Assembly (NCBI GenBank): GCA_025055465.1
Contig: JANWXA010000011.1
Coordinates: 1-17,821, forward strand
DNA length: 17,821 bases
Direction: 5' to 3'
Source of the DNA: Candidatus Kapaibacterium sp.
GTDB taxonomy: Bacteria > Bacteroidota > Ignavibacteria > Kapaibacteriales > HRBIN21
A program made the position numbers and the translations under genes. A model generated the notes under the pieces. The model was not told the DNA's origin. It made no database searches and was given only the letters and a program-made list of their open reading frames with translations. Below, one piece after another: positions 16,246 to 17,821 of the stretch; the first letter of the stretch is position 1; each line of letters begins with the position of its first letter.

Positions 16246-16769
16246 GTGTTGTCGTGTGTGTTTTCGGTAGTGGGCGCGTGGGGCCGGAGAGCCCAACCTA
16301 TTACGATGCCGTTCGTTTGGGTAGCCTCCTGGGTGGAGCCGGTTTCGGGGTTGCAACTGGGGGATATCGTGGTATCATGGAGGCAGTCTTACGGGGAGCG
16401 GCTTCCTATCCCGTTCGTCGTGTTGGTGTTGTGACAATGGACTTCGGCTCTCGGCAAGCGAATCCATTTGTGGACGAGGTCGTGGTTGCTCAAAGCTATC
16501 TGGAGCGGTTGCAGAAGCTAATAGAGTTAGGTGCCGCGTATGTTGCCTTTCCCGGTGGAACGGGAACCCTCCTGGAGCTCTTTGCCCTGTGGGCTTTGCG
16601 AGAGCGGGATCTGCTGCCCGATAGACCGATCGTGTGCGTGGGGCGACCGTGGGTTGGCGTATTTGAGGGGCTTACTGCAGCACTGCCAGAATTAACACCG
16701 GCTCGTACTATAGTTCGTGTAGCACTGACTCCGGAGGAAGCCTTTCTGTATCTACAGCAGGCGCTGTAG
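16242..16769 (+). CDS. LOG-family (TIGR00725-like) nucleotide-binding protein
   Basis: A 175-residue cytoplasmic Rossmann-type protein. GGYRGIMEAV (40-49) and PGGTGTLLE (104-112) are the hallmark motifs of the LOG/YvdD group. Characterised members cleave the N-glycosidic bond of nucleoside 5'-monophosphates; a cytokinin-related role should not be assumed here, and the older label lysine decarboxylase is misleading. The ATG at 16242 is chosen because it overlaps the patatin TGA (ATGA) and gives MSVVVCVFGSG, the expected first strand; GGGGAG lies 9 nt upstream. The frame is open further upstream into the patatin gene, but that part is a shadow. Confidence 0.88.
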   Translation: MSVVVCVFGSGRVGPESPTYYDAVRLGSLLGGAGFGVATGGYRGIMEAVLRGAASYPVRRVGVVTMDFGSRQANPFVDEVVVAQSYLERLQKLIELGAAYVAFPGGTGTLLELFALWALRERDLLPDRPIVCVGRPWVGVFEGLTAALPELTPARTIVRVALTPEEAFLYLQQAL

Positions 16770-16829
16770 GGGGGCTGATATAGGGAATCGCTTGTTGTAC
16801 GTCAAAGATAGTGCGGAGACAAACGCAAC

Positions 16830-16834
16830 GGAGG
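16830..16834 (+). promoter_or_regulatory. Strong ribosome binding site that fixes the rhodanese start
   Basis: GGAGG ends 7 nt before the ATG at 16842 and only 1 nt before the in-frame GTG at 16836, so the ATG is the start. It is among the clearest Shine-Dalgarno sequences in the window. Confidence 0.65.
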
Positions 16835-16841
16835 TGTGGAC

Positions 16842-17510
16842 ATGGGAACCGTGCTGCGGGAAGCCTTTGCTATTGTGTGCATCGCGAGTGTACTGGCACT
16901 GGTATACAATGCTTTCAATCCTCAGGGAATTTCCCTGCTACGCAAGCAGCAGCGGTTACAAATGATAGAAGACACGGTGCTACAGCGGGAGCTCCAGGAG
17001 CTGGGTGCTTCCGATGTTTCGCGGGTGGGGGCTACGAGTGCTGCCGGAACGCTTATGGACGGTCGGAAAGATGGGAGAACGCAGTCACCTACTGTGGACG
17101 GTTCTCCGCAAGAGGCATTAGCGAAACGGCAGAAACCGTTGCAGGAGACAACATCCTCGCCTGCTAAGCCGGCACCCTCACTCGAAGAATCGGCACCTCG
17201 GGCAGTTCGCTACGAGCAGGTGCTGCAACTGTTACAGCACCCAGATGTGCTCATCGTGGATGCACGCCGTCCAGAGGATTATGCTGCTGGGCATATTCCC
17301 GGAGCCCGCAATATCTTTCCTTATGATTTCGCGGCCCATATACCGGAGCTCGTTGTGCTTCCTCGGACTAAGCCTATTCTGATTTACTGCGATGGTGGAC
17401 AGTGTGAGCTTAGCCACCAAGTAGCTGAACAACTCCGCAATTTGGGTTTCCAACGGCTCTACATTTACGAAGGCGGGTGGGAAGAATGGCGTCGCCGACA
17501 CGGCGATTGA
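16842..17510 (+). CDS. Membrane-anchored rhodanese-like protein
   Basis: A 222-residue protein with an N-terminal hydrophobic helix (about 8-25), a NPQGISLLR segment often seen after the anchor in similar proteins, a charged and low-complexity linker (about 36-120, rich in Glu, Gln, Ser, Thr and Pro), and a C-terminal rhodanese domain (about 122-222). The active loop starts with Cys183 in YCDGGQC, with a second cysteine at 188; VDAR (139-142) and GGWEEWR are also typical. Such domains carry sulfane sulfur on the cysteine. Which side of the membrane the domain faces cannot be settled; no cleavable signal is evident. Its last 25 nt overlap the sigma-54 activator gene, suggesting coupled expression. 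Confidence 0.87.
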   Translation: MGTVLREAFAIVCIASVLALVYNAFNPQGISLLRKQQRLQMIEDTVLQRELQELGASDVSRVGATSAAGTLMDGRKDGRTQSPTVDGSPQEALAKRQKPLQETTSSPAKPAPSLEESAPRAVRYEQVLQLLQHPDVLIVDARRPEDYAAGHIPGARNIFPYDFAAHIPELVVLPRTKPILIYCDGGQCELSHQVAEQLRNLGFQRLYIYEGGWEEWRRRHGD

Positions 17511-17821
17511 CACCGGTCACAGAGGAAGAGGCACAGTTTCAGCTTCTGCAGTGGCGCTATGGTATTGTCGGACAGTCAGAACGACTGCGGCAGGCGATGC
17601 GCCTGCTTGTGCAGGTAGCCCCAACAGAGCTCACTGTGCTTTTGACCGGCGAAACGGGGACAGGCACGGAACTCTTTGCACGCGCCATTCATGGATTGAG
17701 TCCACGTCATCACCGCGCCTTTGTGAGTCTCAATTGTGCGGCAATTCCTGAAACGCTGTTGGAGTCAGAACTCTTTGGACACGTCCGTGGGGCCTTTACC
17801 GGTGCTGCAACTGACCGGCGT
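17486..17821 (+). CDS. Sigma-54-dependent transcriptional activator, 5' part only, altered Walker A
   Basis: An open frame from the ATG at 17486 runs to the window edge (112 codons). After about 24 residues with no receiver or sensor domain comes YGIVGQSERLRQAM, the entry to the AAA+ domain of NtrC-type activators, then the Walker A region, the FVSLNCAAIPETLLESELFGH segment (start near residue 82; key residues Asn, Cys, Glu-Ser-Glu-Leu-Phe-Gly) and GAFTGA (102-107), the loop that contacts sigma-54. Such proteins remodel sigma-54 polymerase using ATP. Here Walker A reads GETGTGTE (55-62): the lysine that normally precedes Glu is Thr61 (codon ACG at 17666-17668). A TTG at 17507 is an alternative start. 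The 25-nt overlap with the rhodanese gene suggests co-expression. Walker B, sensor and DNA-binding regions lie beyond the edge. Confidence 0.9.
   Translation, partial: MASPTRRLTPVTEEEAQFQLLQWRYGIVGQSERLRQAMRLLVQVAPTELTVLLTGETGTGTELFARAIHGLSPRHHRAFVSLNCAAIPETLLESELFGHVRGAFTGAATDRR

Noticed and set aside
1..17821. CRISPR array, tRNA, rRNA, insertion sequence or defence island
   Set aside because: I found no spaced direct repeats, tRNA-like cloverleaf, transposase or terminal inverted repeats; SbcCD is a housekeeping repair complex here rather than evidence of a defence system.

Overview
The window is bacterial chromosome of moderately high GC with almost no spare DNA: no gap between genes exceeds about 110 bases, and many neighbours overlap by 4 to 43 nt. 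I see no transposase, CRISPR array, rRNA or tRNA. Several features suggest the Fibrobacterota-Chlorobiota-Bacteroidota (FCB) group, perhaps a deep Chlorobi/Ignavibacteria/Kapabacteria-like lineage: a single-chain glycyl-tRNA synthetase, an omega subunit of the Bacteroidota type, a secreted patatin fused to an Omp85-like barrel, mostly weak Shine-Dalgarno sequences, and two candidate promoters matching TAnnTTTG. This placement is inferred from recalled family features, not from a search.

Layout. (1) Minus strand, 1-1840: a small unrecognised protein gene overlaps the start of a DsbD-like transmembrane thiol-disulfide reductant carrier that runs off the left edge. (2) Plus strand, 1920-5431: glycyl-tRNA synthetase, a secreted S41 carboxyl-terminal processing protease with a PDZ domain, and a small RNA polymerase omega-like protein. 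(3) Minus strand, 12240-5389: sbcD, sbcC and a GH38 alpha-mannosidase overlap one another in that order, and the mannosidase end runs 43 nt into the omega gene. (4) Plus strand, 12351-17821: acylphosphatase, a short-chain dehydrogenase/reductase, a patatin-POTRA-barrel protein (type Vd autotransporter architecture), a LOG-family protein, a membrane-anchored rhodanese, and the start of a sigma-54 activator cut by the right edge.

Functionally this is a mix of housekeeping functions (translation, transcription, DNA end processing) and envelope functions (DsbD, S41 protease, outer-membrane patatin). No classical defence island or mobile element is visible. The points most worth a second look are the sigma-54 activator, whose Walker A lysine is replaced by threonine while GAFTGA is intact and whose gene overlaps a rhodanese; the coupling of a GH38 mannosidase to sbcDC; the tail-to-tail overlap of that mannosidase with the omega gene; and the type Vd autotransporter.
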